Assembly: GCA_028288775.1 (NCBI GenBank)
Contig: JAQGHP010000032.1
Location: 1-8,759, forward strand
Source: Phycisphaerales bacterium
GTDB taxonomy: Bacteria > Planctomycetota > Phycisphaerae > Tepidisphaerales > Tepidisphaeraceae
Direction: 5' to 3'
DNA length: 8,759 bases
Shown here: positions 1-6,156 of the stretch, one piece after another
How the letters are laid out: every line of letters begins with the position of its first letter
Position numbering within the stretch: the stretch's first letter is position 1
Notes under the pieces: generated by a model
Database searches by the model: none
Seen by the model: the letters and a program-made list of their open reading frames with translations, nothing else
Told to the model about the DNA's origin: nothing
Position numbers and translations under genes: made by a program

Positions 1-915
1 AAAGCCCGTGATCGAACCGGCCGAAGTCTTGCCCGCCCGCTCAAGGATGTCCGGCAGCAGGGCGAAAACGCTCGGCGGAAACCCCTTCGTGGCCGGGGGC
101 TCGTGGGCGGCGAGGCCGATCTGCCGCTGCGCGTGGCACAGGCGCGTGAGCGAATCCATCAGCAGCAGGACGTGCTTGCCCTGGTCGCGGAAATATTCGC
201 AGACCGTGCATGCCACCTTCGCCGCCCGCACGCGCAGAAGCGGCGCTTCCTCGCTGGTGGCTACGATCACCACGCATCGCGCCAGGGCGTCGGGCCCCAG
301 GCTGTTGTGCAGGAATTCCTGCACCTCGCGCCCGCGTTCGCCGATTAGCGCGATCACGGAAATGTCCGCGCTGGTGTTCTTCGCGATCATCGACATGAGC
401 ATGCTCTTGCCGACGCCGGGGCCGGAGAAGATGCCCATGCGCTGGCCCAGCCCGCACGTATGTAGGCCGTCGATGGCGCGGATGCTCGTGGAGATCGGCT
501 GGCGGATATTTTGCCGGTCCATCGGGGCGGGGCTGCGGTTGTCGATGCGGCGCGAATCGCCGAGGCGCAGCGGCCCCTTCCCGTCGATCGGCCGGCCGAA
601 GCCGTTGATCACGCGGCCGAGCAGTTGCCCGGAGCACCAGATCCGGGGCGACCCTTCGGTGTTCTCGATGCGGTCGCCGCGTGACACGCCGGCGGTGGAG
701 GTGAGCGGCATCAGCAGCGTGCGGTCGGCCCGAAAACCGATCACTTCCGCTTCGCTGCTCTTTCCCCCGAAACTGTCGATGCGGCACAGGCTCCCCAAGG
801 GCAGCGTGAGGTCCGCCGCCTCGACGGTCATGCCGGTTACGGCCGACACCTGCCCCACCACGCGGAATGGCATCGAGCAGTCCACGGCGTCCAGTTGTGG
901 GGCGAGAAAGCTCAT
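1..915 (-). CDS. fliI: Flagellar export ATPase FliI (partial, C-terminus beyond window)
   Basis: ATPase that powers the flagellar type III export apparatus at the cytoplasmic face of the basal body, working with FliH. I translated it from the ATG at 915-913; the frame stays open for 305 codons to the window edge, about two thirds of a usual FliI of roughly 440 residues. Visible are an F1-like N-terminal domain (about 1-100), the P-loop GPGVGKS at 165-171, GERGREV at 192-198 containing the expected catalytic Glu, Walker B VLLLMDSLTR at 249-258, and GFPPSVFALLPDILERAG at 278-295, which matches the conserved FliI/SctN segment. A strong Shine-Dalgarno, GGGGAGGG at 929-922, lies six bases before the ATG, inside fliH, and the ATG overlaps the fliH stop as ATGA, so translation is probably coupled. 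An injectisome SctN homologue is the alternative, but the flagellar neighbours exclude it in practice. Confidence 0.95.
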   Translation of the reverse strand, partial: MSFLAPQLDAVDCSMPFRVVGQVSAVTGMTVEAADLTLPLGSLCRIDSFGGKSSEAEVIGFRADRTLLMPLTSTAGVSRGDRIENTEGSPRIWCSGQLLGRVINGFGRPIDGKGPLRLGDSRRIDNRSPAPMDRQNIRQPISTSIRAIDGLHTCGLGQRMGIFSGPGVGKSMLMSMIAKNTSADISVIALIGERGREVQEFLHNSLGPDALARCVVIVATSEEAPLLRVRAAKVACTVCEYFRDQGKHVLLLMDSLTRLCHAQRQIGLAAHEPPATKGFPPSVFALLPDILERAGKTSAGSITGF

Positions 916-1616
916 GCCGTGCCCTCCCCTATTTCGGGCAACAGGTCGGAAACGACGCGGTCGAGCTGCACGCCCAGATCCGCATCGATCTGCCCCTGCC
1001 GGGTGAAGATGCGGCAACCGCCCTGCGCCAGCGCGGCGTCCTCGATCACCTCCACGTGCTTGAGCCCGGGCCATTGCAGTTGAAGCAGCGGCAGCGCGGC
1101 GTCGAGCGTTTTGCGCTGAGCGGGATGAATCGCGATGCGCAAATCTGAGTGCTGCACGACGAGCTTCATCGCGTCCTGGAGATTCGCGACGAGCACCTGC
1201 GGATCGATAAGGCCCTGCCGCTTGGTAACCCGCTGCGCGACCGCGATGGCCAGGCGGACGACGTCCTGCAGGGCCGTTGCCTCCAGTTCGTCGCGCTGCG
1301 CCTCGATCGCCCCCGCGGCCTGCGTCAGCGCCGCGATGGCCTGTTGGAATTGCGCCCGGTTCTCGTCCAGCGCCTGCTGATGCCCGGCCTTCTTTCCCTG
1401 ATCGAGCCCGCGGGCGAGGCCTTCGCGCTGGCCCTGGGCGCTGCCCTGGCCTATGGCCGCGAGCTTGAGCTGCTCGCATTCGGCCTGTGCCGCGGCGAGC
1501 AGTTGCTCGGCCTGCTGCTGCGCGCGCAACAGGAGCGTCCTCGCCTGGTTCTCGATGTCACGCATCGAAAACGGCGAAACGGAGGCGGGAACATTGGCGG
1601 ACTTGATGAGGCCCAT
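912..1616 (-). CDS. fliH: Flagellar assembly protein FliH
   Basis: Peripheral stator and negative regulator of the FliI ATPase; a FliH dimer tethers FliI to the export gate and C ring. The protein is 234 residues, a normal length. Residues about 18-55 are Ala/Gln/Glu-rich and helical. Glycines then fall at 58, 62, 66, 70, 74 and 78, five consecutive GxxxG steps, a helix-packing signature known in FliH. The C-terminal half (about 110-230) has the FliH/V-type ATPase E-subunit-like pattern, including LAIAVAQRVTKRQ and GGCRIFTRQGQIDADLGVQLDR. The stop TGA at 914-912 overlaps the fliI start. The ATG at 1616-1614 has no recognisable Shine-Dalgarno: the bases before it are TTAGTTTGCC and then a pyrimidine-rich repeat array. 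A second Met at residue 18 has no better site, and the conserved-looking N-terminus favours Met1. Confidence 0.93.
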   Translation of the reverse strand: MGLIKSANVPASVSPFSMRDIENQARTLLLRAQQQAEQLLAAAQAECEQLKLAAIGQGSAQGQREGLARGLDQGKKAGHQQALDENRAQFQQAIAALTQAAGAIEAQRDELEATALQDVVRLAIAVAQRVTKRQGLIDPQVLVANLQDAMKLVVQHSDLRIAIHPAQRKTLDAALPLLQLQWPGLKHVEVIEDAALAQGGCRIFTRQGQIDADLGVQLDRVVSDLLPEIGEGTA

Positions 1617-1628
1617 GGCAAACTAAGT

Positions 1629-1778
1629 GAAGAGTGAAGATTGCAGAGTGCAAAGTGGCGGCGGAGTCGGGGGCACACTTTTTGCAACGACCACGCCATA
1701 AGACTTTCGAAATTCCATGACGGGCATCTCCCTAGTGGCTTGCTTCATTCTGCATTCTGCATTCTGCACTCTGCACTT
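1629..1778. repeat. Degenerate inverted heptamer arrays, fliG-fliH gap
   Basis: On the plus strand, units gaagagt, gaagatt, gcagagt and gcaaagt occupy 1629-1656. Units ttcattc, tgcattc, tgcattc, tgcactc and tgcactt occupy 1744-1778. Both arrays have a strict 7-base period, and the second is the approximate reverse complement of the first. They are separated by 87 bases with no recognisable motif apart from a small TTCGAA palindrome. The right array ends three bases before the fliG stop codon at 1783-1781. The left array lies upstream of the fliH start and supplies a pyrimidine-rich leader there. Pairing between the arms is imperfect, so this looks like a decayed copy of the arrangement seen in the other gaps. 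Confidence 0.75.
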
Positions 1779-1780
1779 CC

Positions 1781-2788
1781 CTACACCACCATTTCCTTCT
1801 CTCCGCCGCGGCCGGCGATGATGATTTCTCCGGCGTCTTCCAGGCGGCGGACGATATCCACGATCTTCTGCTGGGCCGATTCCACATCGCTCACGCGCAC
1901 GGGGCCCATGTACTGCATGTCCTCGGCAATAAGCTGGGCGGCGCGCTCGGACATGTTCTTGAAAATTTTGTCCTTCAGCTCCTGGCTCGCGGTCTTCAGC
2001 GCCAGCGACAGCTCCTCGTTGTCCACTTCCTTCAGCACCGACTGGATGCCCTTGTCGTTGACCAGCAGGATGTCCTCGAAGACGAACATGAGCCGGCGGA
2101 TCTGCTCGACGAGGTCCGGGTCCTCGGCTTCCAAACCTTCCATGATCCCCTTCTCCGTCGAGCGGTCGGCGAGGTTGAGGATCTCGGCGACCGTGTCCAC
2201 GCCGCCGGCCTTTTCGAAAGTCTGGCTTACGATGTCCGACAGCCGATGCTCCAGGCCCCGCTCTACTTCCTTGATGACCTCGGGGTTGGTCTGCTCCATG
2301 TTGGCGATGCGCTTGACGACCTCGATCTGCTTTTGCCCCGGCAGGCCCACCAGAATTTCCGAGGCCTTCTGCGCCGGCAGGTGGGCGAGGATCAGCGCGA
2401 TCGTCTGCGGGTGCTCGTCCTGGATAAACGTCAGCAGATTTTCGCTCTCCGCCTTCTGCAGGAAGGAGAAGGGCGTGGTCTGCACCTGCTGGGTCACCTG
2501 CTTGATGATCCGCCCGGCGTCGGCTTCGCTCAGGCTCTTGCGAAGCAGCGACTTGGCGTACTCCAACCCGCCTTCCGAGACGTAGGTGTTGGCGAGCGCG
2601 AGGCTGTAGAACTCCCCGAAAACCTGCCCGCGCGTGGACGTGGGAATCTCGCCGAGGCTGGCGATCTCCCGGCTGACTTCCTCGACCGCCTCGGGAGGCA
2701 GCCGCTTGAGAATTTCCGCGGCCTCATCCTGGCTCAATGAGAGCAACAGGACCGCCGCCTTGCGAACACCGGGGAGTTCAGATGCCAT
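1781..2788 (-). CDS. fliG: Flagellar motor switch protein FliG
   Basis: Rotor protein of the C ring. It binds the FliF C-terminus, couples to FliM, and carries the charged helix that meets the stator. The protein is 335 residues, the usual length. The N-domain starts LPGVRKAAVLLLSLSQDEAA. The middle domain has the EHPQ motif at 125-128 (EHPQTIALILAHLP). The C-domain runs from about 234 (MFVFEDILLVNDKGIQ) to GPVRVSDVE and ends EIIIAG. By alignment with the E. coli torque-helix residues K264, R281, D288 and D289, this protein has K265, R282, E289 and D290, so the charge pattern is kept with one conservative Asp-to-Glu change. The ATG at 2788-2786 has no Shine-Dalgarno (CGGTACCCCT precedes it) and lies just downstream of a heptamer hairpin. 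The stop is TAG at 1783-1781. Confidence 0.97.
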   Translation of the reverse strand: MASELPGVRKAAVLLLSLSQDEAAEILKRLPPEAVEEVSREIASLGEIPTSTRGQVFGEFYSLALANTYVSEGGLEYAKSLLRKSLSEADAGRIIKQVTQQVQTTPFSFLQKAESENLLTFIQDEHPQTIALILAHLPAQKASEILVGLPGQKQIEVVKRIANMEQTNPEVIKEVERGLEHRLSDIVSQTFEKAGGVDTVAEILNLADRSTEKGIMEGLEAEDPDLVEQIRRLMFVFEDILLVNDKGIQSVLKEVDNEELSLALKTASQELKDKIFKNMSERAAQLIAEDMQYMGPVRVSDVESAQQKIVDIVRRLEDAGEIIIAGRGGEKEMVV

Positions 2789-2795
2789 AGGGGTA

Positions 2796-2865
2796 CCGAG
2801 GACCGAGGACTGAGGACTGAGTTGCGGGAAACAGCGGTTGCCGCTACTCAGTCCTCAGTCCTCAG
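2796..2865. repeat. Inverted heptamer hairpin, fliF-fliG gap
   Basis: Units ccgagga, ccgagga, ctgagga and ctgag fill 2796-2821. The inverted arm CTCAGTCCTCAGTCCTCAG is at 2847-2865. Bases 2803-2821 pair with 2847-2865 at 18 of 19 positions. The 25-base loop holds its own small stem, AGCGG at 2833-2837 with CCGCT at 2841-2845. The element fills nearly all of the 85-bp gap, from 8 bases after the fliF stop to 7 bases before the fliG start. No T-run follows on either strand, so it does not look like a simple intrinsic terminator. The right arm plus the next four bases (2847-2869) is identical to 4642-4664 on the other side of fliF. Confidence 0.9.
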
Positions 2866-2873
2866 CACTTTAT

Positions 2874-4520
2874 TCAAGCCCTGTTCAGCCAGCGCTTCAC
2901 CAGCGTCGCGGCGCTTTCGGGGTTTTCCTGGACCATGGTGGTGACCTGGTCGAGCATTTGTTGGGCGCGGACGGCGTCTTCGTCGAGCTCGATGGCGTCG
3001 AGGAGGGAGCTGCCGCCTCCGGCTTCGCCGACCATCTCTTCGCCGGAGCTCAGGACCGCGGAAGGCGCCGCGCTCGTGGCAACGGAGGCGGCGAACGCGG
3101 GTGCGGGCGCGCTCTTCTTCACGACCATCGAGACCATGAACAAGCTGACCATTGCCAGGCCGGCGAGCGCGATTTCCTTCACGTGGCCTCCGGCCAGCAG
3201 TGCGACCGACACGCCCGCGGCGGCGGGCGCGGCCGGCACGACCTCGGGCGGCGAGTCCTCATAAGTCCGGATCGCCACATCCGCCGGCTTGAGCCCGGCA
3301 CACGATGCGACCTGGGTGCGGATCTCGGGGAGCTTCACGGCGATCAAATCCTGCATCTGCTTTTCGGTCGGATCCTTGGTGCCCGGGTTTTCGCGGGTAT
3401 AGATGGTGGCGAAATAGGACAGGGGGACGCTCACGGCAGCGCTAACCGGCGTGGTGTCGCCCGCGGGCGTGGAGCGGGAGGTTTTTTCCTCGGGGATGTA
3501 GTTGCCGATTTTCGATTCGCTCTCATCGCGGGTGCTCGTCCCGGTCCCGCCGGGGCCGGAGGCGGCGAGCGGCCCGTTGGCGCCCACGTTCGCCGATACG
3601 CCCGGCTCGCCGCCATTGGCGACCGGCGCGCTGTTCTCCTCAGACTTGTTCTTGATTTCGGTCTCCTTCGAGATCGCGCCTTTGGCGTCGTAGGTGATTT
3701 TCTTGGACTCCTCGGTGCTCGTGTTCAAGTGGACATTGACGGTGACCATGAGCCCCGGGATGTAGCGGAACTGCTCGCGCACGCGTTCATCAAACCACGC
3801 CTCGGCGGCCTTGATCGCGTCGAGCTGGCCGCCCGGATCGCTGGCGACCTCGGCGTCCAGGTGCGGGCGGCGCGGGACGCCGTCCACGATCACCTTCACG
3901 TTGCGGCGCTGCAGCGAGGAGAGGGAGCCCTGCACCACGTCCGCCGCGGCATCTACGAGCTGCGGGGTGCATTTCGCCCCGCCCTCCATCGAGATCGTGA
4001 CCGTGGCGGATGAGTCGATCCCCCCGACGATGCGCACCTCGCGGTGCGGGTCGAGGATCACCTGCGCGTCGGAGACGTGCGGAAAGTCCCGGATAAGCTG
4101 GGCGGCCATCCGGGCCTTGGCCTTGTTCCAGATCTCGTCGTTGCTGCTCTGGGAGGAGAGCGGGTTAATGTTCTTCAGGACGTCATCGAATCCGTCCTTG
4201 GCGCTGCGGGGGAGGGCGTGGGAGTACATGAGCCCCGCCAGAGCCTCGACCTTGCGGTCGGCGGGCACGAGCAGCCGATCACCCGACATCGTGTGCTTGA
4301 TGTTCCGGTTATCCAGCTCCAGGATTACGCGCTGCAGTTCGTCCGGGGAGACCGCCTGCGGGAGCAGCGCCTCCATCTCCGGCTCGCCGGCGTAACGCCC
4401 CCACCACACCAGGGTCATGACCATGATGGCCACGAGGGCGGCGGTGAGCATCTTCTGGCTGGGCGTGAGCCCCGCCAATTGCTTCTGTATACGGTCGATC
4501 TGCGCTTTGAGCAGGTCCAT
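2874..4520 (-). CDS. fliF: Flagellar MS-ring protein FliF
   Basis: Inner-membrane protein that oligomerises into the MS ring, the base on which rod, C ring and export gate assemble. The protein is 548 residues, typical of FliF. The first membrane helix is at about 25-43 (LTAALVAIMVMTLVWWGRY) and the second at about 449-467 (EIALAGLAMVSLFMVSMVV). Between them lie the ring-building domains, including DGFDDVLKNINP (109-120), the YscJ/FliF-like stretch around 148-215, and the region with FRYIPGLMVTVNV (251-263). A Gly/Ala/Ser/Asn-rich insertion at about 293-335 corresponds to the collar loop. The C-terminus (about 512-546, ending NPESAATLVKRWL) is the FliG-binding tail, matching the FliG encoded next. 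The start is supported by the best Shine-Dalgarno in the window, AAGGAGGG at 4535-4528, seven bases from the ATG at 4520-4518. The gene is flanked on both sides by near-identical heptamer hairpins. Confidence 0.97.
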   Translation of the reverse strand: MDLLKAQIDRIQKQLAGLTPSQKMLTAALVAIMVMTLVWWGRYAGEPEMEALLPQAVSPDELQRVILELDNRNIKHTMSGDRLLVPADRKVEALAGLMYSHALPRSAKDGFDDVLKNINPLSSQSSNDEIWNKAKARMAAQLIRDFPHVSDAQVILDPHREVRIVGGIDSSATVTISMEGGAKCTPQLVDAAADVVQGSLSSLQRRNVKVIVDGVPRRPHLDAEVASDPGGQLDAIKAAEAWFDERVREQFRYIPGLMVTVNVHLNTSTEESKKITYDAKGAISKETEIKNKSEENSAPVANGGEPGVSANVGANGPLAASGPGGTGTSTRDESESKIGNYIPEEKTSRSTPAGDTTPVSAAVSVPLSYFATIYTRENPGTKDPTEKQMQDLIAVKLPEIRTQVASCAGLKPADVAIRTYEDSPPEVVPAAPAAAGVSVALLAGGHVKEIALAGLAMVSLFMVSMVVKKSAPAPAFAASVATSAAPSAVLSSGEEMVGEAGGGSSLLDAIELDEDAVRAQQMLDQVTTMVQENPESAATLVKRWLNRA

Positions 4521-4565
4521 GATCCAGCCCTCCTTGGCTGAGCGTCACGGTCCAAACGAGCGGCT

Positions 4566-4581
4566 CGGGCATCCATGCCCG
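4566..4581. repeat. Short perfect hairpin upstream of fliF
   Basis: CGGGCAT and ATGCCCG form a perfect 7-bp inverted repeat with a 2-base centre, 46 bases before the fliF start and outside the heptamer arrays. There is no T-run after it. It could be an RNA stem in the fliF leader or an operator; the sequence alone does not decide, and a chance hairpin in GC-rich DNA is possible. Confidence 0.45.
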
Positions 4582-4605
4582 GGCTTCACGGCAGGACTGA
4601 GCATC

Positions 4606-4660
4606 GAGGACTGAGGACTGAGTGAAACGGCGATCTGTCCCCTCAGTCCTCAGTCCTCAG
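4606..4660. repeat. Inverted heptamer hairpin, fliE-fliF gap
   Basis: GAGGACTGAGGACTGAG at 4606-4622 pairs perfectly over 17 bp with 4642-4658, leaving a 19-base loop. A stray unit, aggactgag, lies outside at 4593-4601. On the other side the repeat continues as cactcagtcctca (4661-4673), so the fliE stop codon (TGA, 4673-4671) lies inside the repeat. The family is the same as in the fliF-fliG gap: 4642-4664 is identical to 2847-2869, and the left arms share 19 bases. The remainder of the gap carries the 4566-4581 hairpin and the fliF Shine-Dalgarno. Confidence 0.9.
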
Positions 4661-4670
4661 CACTCAGTCC

Positions 4671-4973
4671 TCAAATGGGCATTCCCTTAATCTCGTCGTA
4701 CGCGTCCATGAGTTTGGTACGTATAGCGAGGAGCGTCTTGAAAGCCAAGTCTGATTTTTCCATGGCGGTCATTACGCCGTCCACGTCCTCGGTCTTGCCG
4801 GTGGCGACGTCGTCCACCGCCTTGCTCGCATCCTGCTGCAGGCGGGAGACCTCGTCGATCCCCTTCTGGAGCGTGTCGGCAAAGCTCGCGCCGCCGGCCG
4901 CCCCTGCGGGCTTTATGCCCGCCGAGCCGCTCACCGCGCCCGCCCCGAGGTTGTTGTTAATGCCGTTGATCAT
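4671..4973 (-). CDS. fliE: Flagellar hook-basal body complex protein FliE
   Basis: Small protein that connects the MS ring and export gate to the proximal rod; it is exported by the flagellar type III apparatus. The protein is 100 residues, the family norm. The N-terminal 30 residues are Gly/Ala/Asn-rich and probably disordered, with a helix from about 31 onwards. The diagnostic C-terminus, KSDLAFKTLLAIRTKLMDAY (73-92) followed by DEIKGMPI, matches the conserved FliE end. It sits between flgC and fliF, the standard flgB-flgC-fliE-fliF order. The ATG at 4973-4971 has no visible Shine-Dalgarno: CAACTGCTCCC precedes it, preceded in turn by a CAGCAAC-type heptamer array. The stop TGA at 4673-4671 is contributed by a heptamer repeat. 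Confidence 0.95.
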   Translation of the reverse strand: MINGINNNLGAGAVSGSAGIKPAGAAGGASFADTLQKGIDEVSRLQQDASKAVDDVATGKTEDVDGVMTAMEKSDLAFKTLLAIRTKLMDAYDEIKGMPI

Positions 4974-4979
4974 GGGAGC

Positions 4980-5088
4980 AGTTGCTGGTTGCGAAGAGAA
5001 GTTGCTAGTTGCTGGTTTCTAGTTGCTGGTAAAGGCAGGGATGCCGAGTCTGCATTCTGTCTTTACCAGCAACCAGCAACCAGCAACC
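4980..5088. repeat. Inverted heptamer arrays, flgC-fliE gap
   Basis: The left part contains gttgctggttg at 4981-4991, then units gttgcta, gttgctg, gtttcta and gttgctg at 5001-5028. The right part has three identical accagca units at 5065-5085 plus acc. The core stem is GTTGCTGGTAAAG (5022-5034) with its perfect 13-bp complement at 5061-5073. The loop contains GCAG/CTGC (5035-5038 and 5050-5053) and also tgcattct at 5051-5058, the unit of the other family found in the fliG-fliH gap. The element covers most of the 131-bp gap and supplies the sequence just upstream of the fliE start. Confidence 0.88.
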
Positions 5089-5104
5089 TTCCGATCGCAA
5101 CTTC

Positions 5105-5509
5105 CTACGCAATAAGCCTCAGACTCGAATTAAACATCGACTTACTGACCTCCATCATGGTGATGTTCGCCTCGTAGGCGCGGGTGGCTTCGATGGAGTT
5201 GACGTACTCGATGGCCGTGTCGATGTTCGGGAATTTCACGTAACCGTCGGCGTCGGCGTCGGGGTGGCCGGGCTCGAATTTCTTGAGCGGGGGCGAGTCG
5301 TCCATCCCAATTTGGGAAACATGGACGCCGGGCTTGCTGGCGTCGTCGGCCCTCCCGGGCGAGAACACCACAAATCGCCGACGGTACGGGACCTTCTCGC
5401 CTTTTTCGTTGCGCGTGGTGTTGGCGTGGAGGATGTTGCCGGCGATCGTATCGAGCCGCGTGCGCTGCGCCTGCAAGCCGCTGGCGCCCATGTCTAGAAT
5501 GTCGAACAT
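5105..5509 (-). CDS. flgC: Flagellar basal-body rod protein FlgC
   Basis: Proximal rod subunit exported through the basal body; it assembles with FlgB, FlgF and FliE. I place the start at the ATG at 5509-5507, giving 134 residues, the usual FlgC size, beginning MFDILDMGASGLQAQRTRLD as the family does. The N-terminal rod motif reads GNILHANTTR (24-33). The C-terminal half GYVKFPNIDTAIEYVNSIEA, then TRAYEANITMMEVSK, is strongly FlgC-like. GAAGAGG at 5523-5517 lies seven bases upstream as a moderate Shine-Dalgarno. The frame stays open for 43 more codons, back to an ATG at 5638. That extension translates the intergenic inverted repeat into a PHPNPLP-type peptide, which is not expected in FlgC, so I reject the longer start. 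Confidence 0.94.
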   Translation of the reverse strand: MFDILDMGASGLQAQRTRLDTIAGNILHANTTRNEKGEKVPYRRRFVVFSPGRADDASKPGVHVSQIGMDDSPPLKKFEPGHPDADADGYVKFPNIDTAIEYVNSIEATRAYEANITMMEVSKSMFNSSLRLIA

Positions 5510-5568
5510 CTTGGAACCTCTTCTCTGGCTTCCACCCTTGCTGACACGACCGACCGTCCGTTTCCGGT

Positions 5569-5702
5569 CCCCTCTCCCTCGTACTCGGGGGAGAGGGTTA
5601 GGGTGAGGGGCGGAACGTCGAGTTGCGCCGATTCGCATATCAGCGCCTCTTTACGTCCGGCCCCTCACCCCTGCCCTCTCCCCCGAGTACGAGGGAGAGG
5701 GG
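5569..5702. repeat. Long inverted repeat of CCCTCTCCC family, flgB-flgC gap
   Basis: Two 42-base arms, 5569-5610 and 5661-5702, are reverse complements at 39 of 42 positions; the three differences form one block (TAA against CTG in arm-aligned orientation). The loop is 50 bases (5611-5660). Each arm is also a hairpin by itself, with CCCTCTCCC opposite GGGAGAGGG around a TCGTACTC centre. A related single arm occurs at 8653-8690. Translated in the flgC direction, the arm gives the peptide PHPNPLP, a familiar sign of widely dispersed REP- or MITE-like elements. No transposase is present. It occupies most of the 206-bp gap. Confidence 0.9.
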
Positions 5703-5715
5703 GAATATCGTTCGC

Positions 5716-6111
5716 TCATCCCACGCGTTCCTTCAGCGCCATATCCATCGCCTGAAACTGCTTTCGGAGCAGTTCGATGATGAAGTTGTGCATCATGCCG
5801 TTCTTGGCCTGGTCGGTCATGAGTTGTTCCATCGAACGGTTCGCGCCGTCGTGGAAGAGGATGCCGCGTTCGGGCTGTTCGAGTTCCGCGGTGATGTCTT
5901 CGAAGCGGGCGGACCCGGAACTATCACGTTCCTCGACCCGATCCCGGAGCATCTCCTGGAACTTGTCCAGCGACAGATCCTTCTGCCGGTAGTTGGGCAC
6001 GGAGATATTGACGACGTTCTCCGCGAGCAGTTTCTGGCGGGCCGCGGTGAACTGGAGCATCCGCTCGAGCACCGGTGTACTGCCCTGGTTGAACATCTGG
6101 TCGAGAAACAT
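5716..6111 (-). CDS. flgB: Flagellar basal-body rod protein FlgB
   Basis: Proximal rod protein, exported by the flagellar type III system and assembled with FlgC on the FliE/MS-ring base. From the ATG at 6111-6109 it is 131 residues, a normal FlgB. The N-terminal helix carries LERMLQFTAARQKLLAENVV and the rod motif NISVPNYRQKD (35-45), corresponding to the usual N-ANxxTPGYKxxD. The C-terminal helix includes GMMHNFIIELLRKQFQAMD (105-123). An ATG two codons upstream (6117-6115) is in frame, but the clear GGGAGG at 6125-6120 would then be only two bases away. It sits eight bases from the 6111 start, so I prefer that start. The gene follows the activator gene by a 168-bp gap, the most likely place for a promoter. 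Confidence 0.93.
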   Translation of the reverse strand: MFLDQMFNQGSTPVLERMLQFTAARQKLLAENVVNISVPNYRQKDLSLDKFQEMLRDRVEERDSSGSARFEDITAELEQPERGILFHDGANRSMEQLMTDQAKNGMMHNFIIELLRKQFQAMDMALKERVG

Positions 6112-6156
6112 GCCCATGACCTCCCATCAAAACTCATGCCACTCGCGATCGCGCCA

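Noticed and set aside
1..915. Injectisome (non-flagellar type III secretion) ATPase rather than FliI
   Set aside because: FliI and SctN share motifs, but the gene directly follows fliE, fliF, fliG and fliH, together with rod genes flgB and flgC that injectisomes lack.
2796..2873. Intrinsic terminator between fliF and fliG
   Set aside because: The hairpin is strong, but no T-run follows on the minus strand, and termination there would cut off essential downstream genes of the same unit. Attenuation remains possible but unsupported.
8..4541. Long plus-strand open frames opposite fliF, fliG, fliH and fliI
   Set aside because: They are antisense shadows of GC-rich coding sequence; their translations are Arg/Ala/Pro-rich with no recognisable family, while the minus frames give clear flagellar proteins.
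6126..6141. Sigma-54-like TGGCATG-N4-TTGAT on the minus strand before flgB
   Set aside because: The spacing is right, but the essential GC at -12 is GA. The implied start would be at about 6116, downstream of the flgB Shine-Dalgarno, making it useless for the preferred flgB start.
6145..6152. GCGATCGC octamer (HIP1-like palindrome)
   Set aside because: I noted only this copy, and it is expected by chance in GC-rich DNA; it does not suggest a cyanobacterial HIP1-rich genome.
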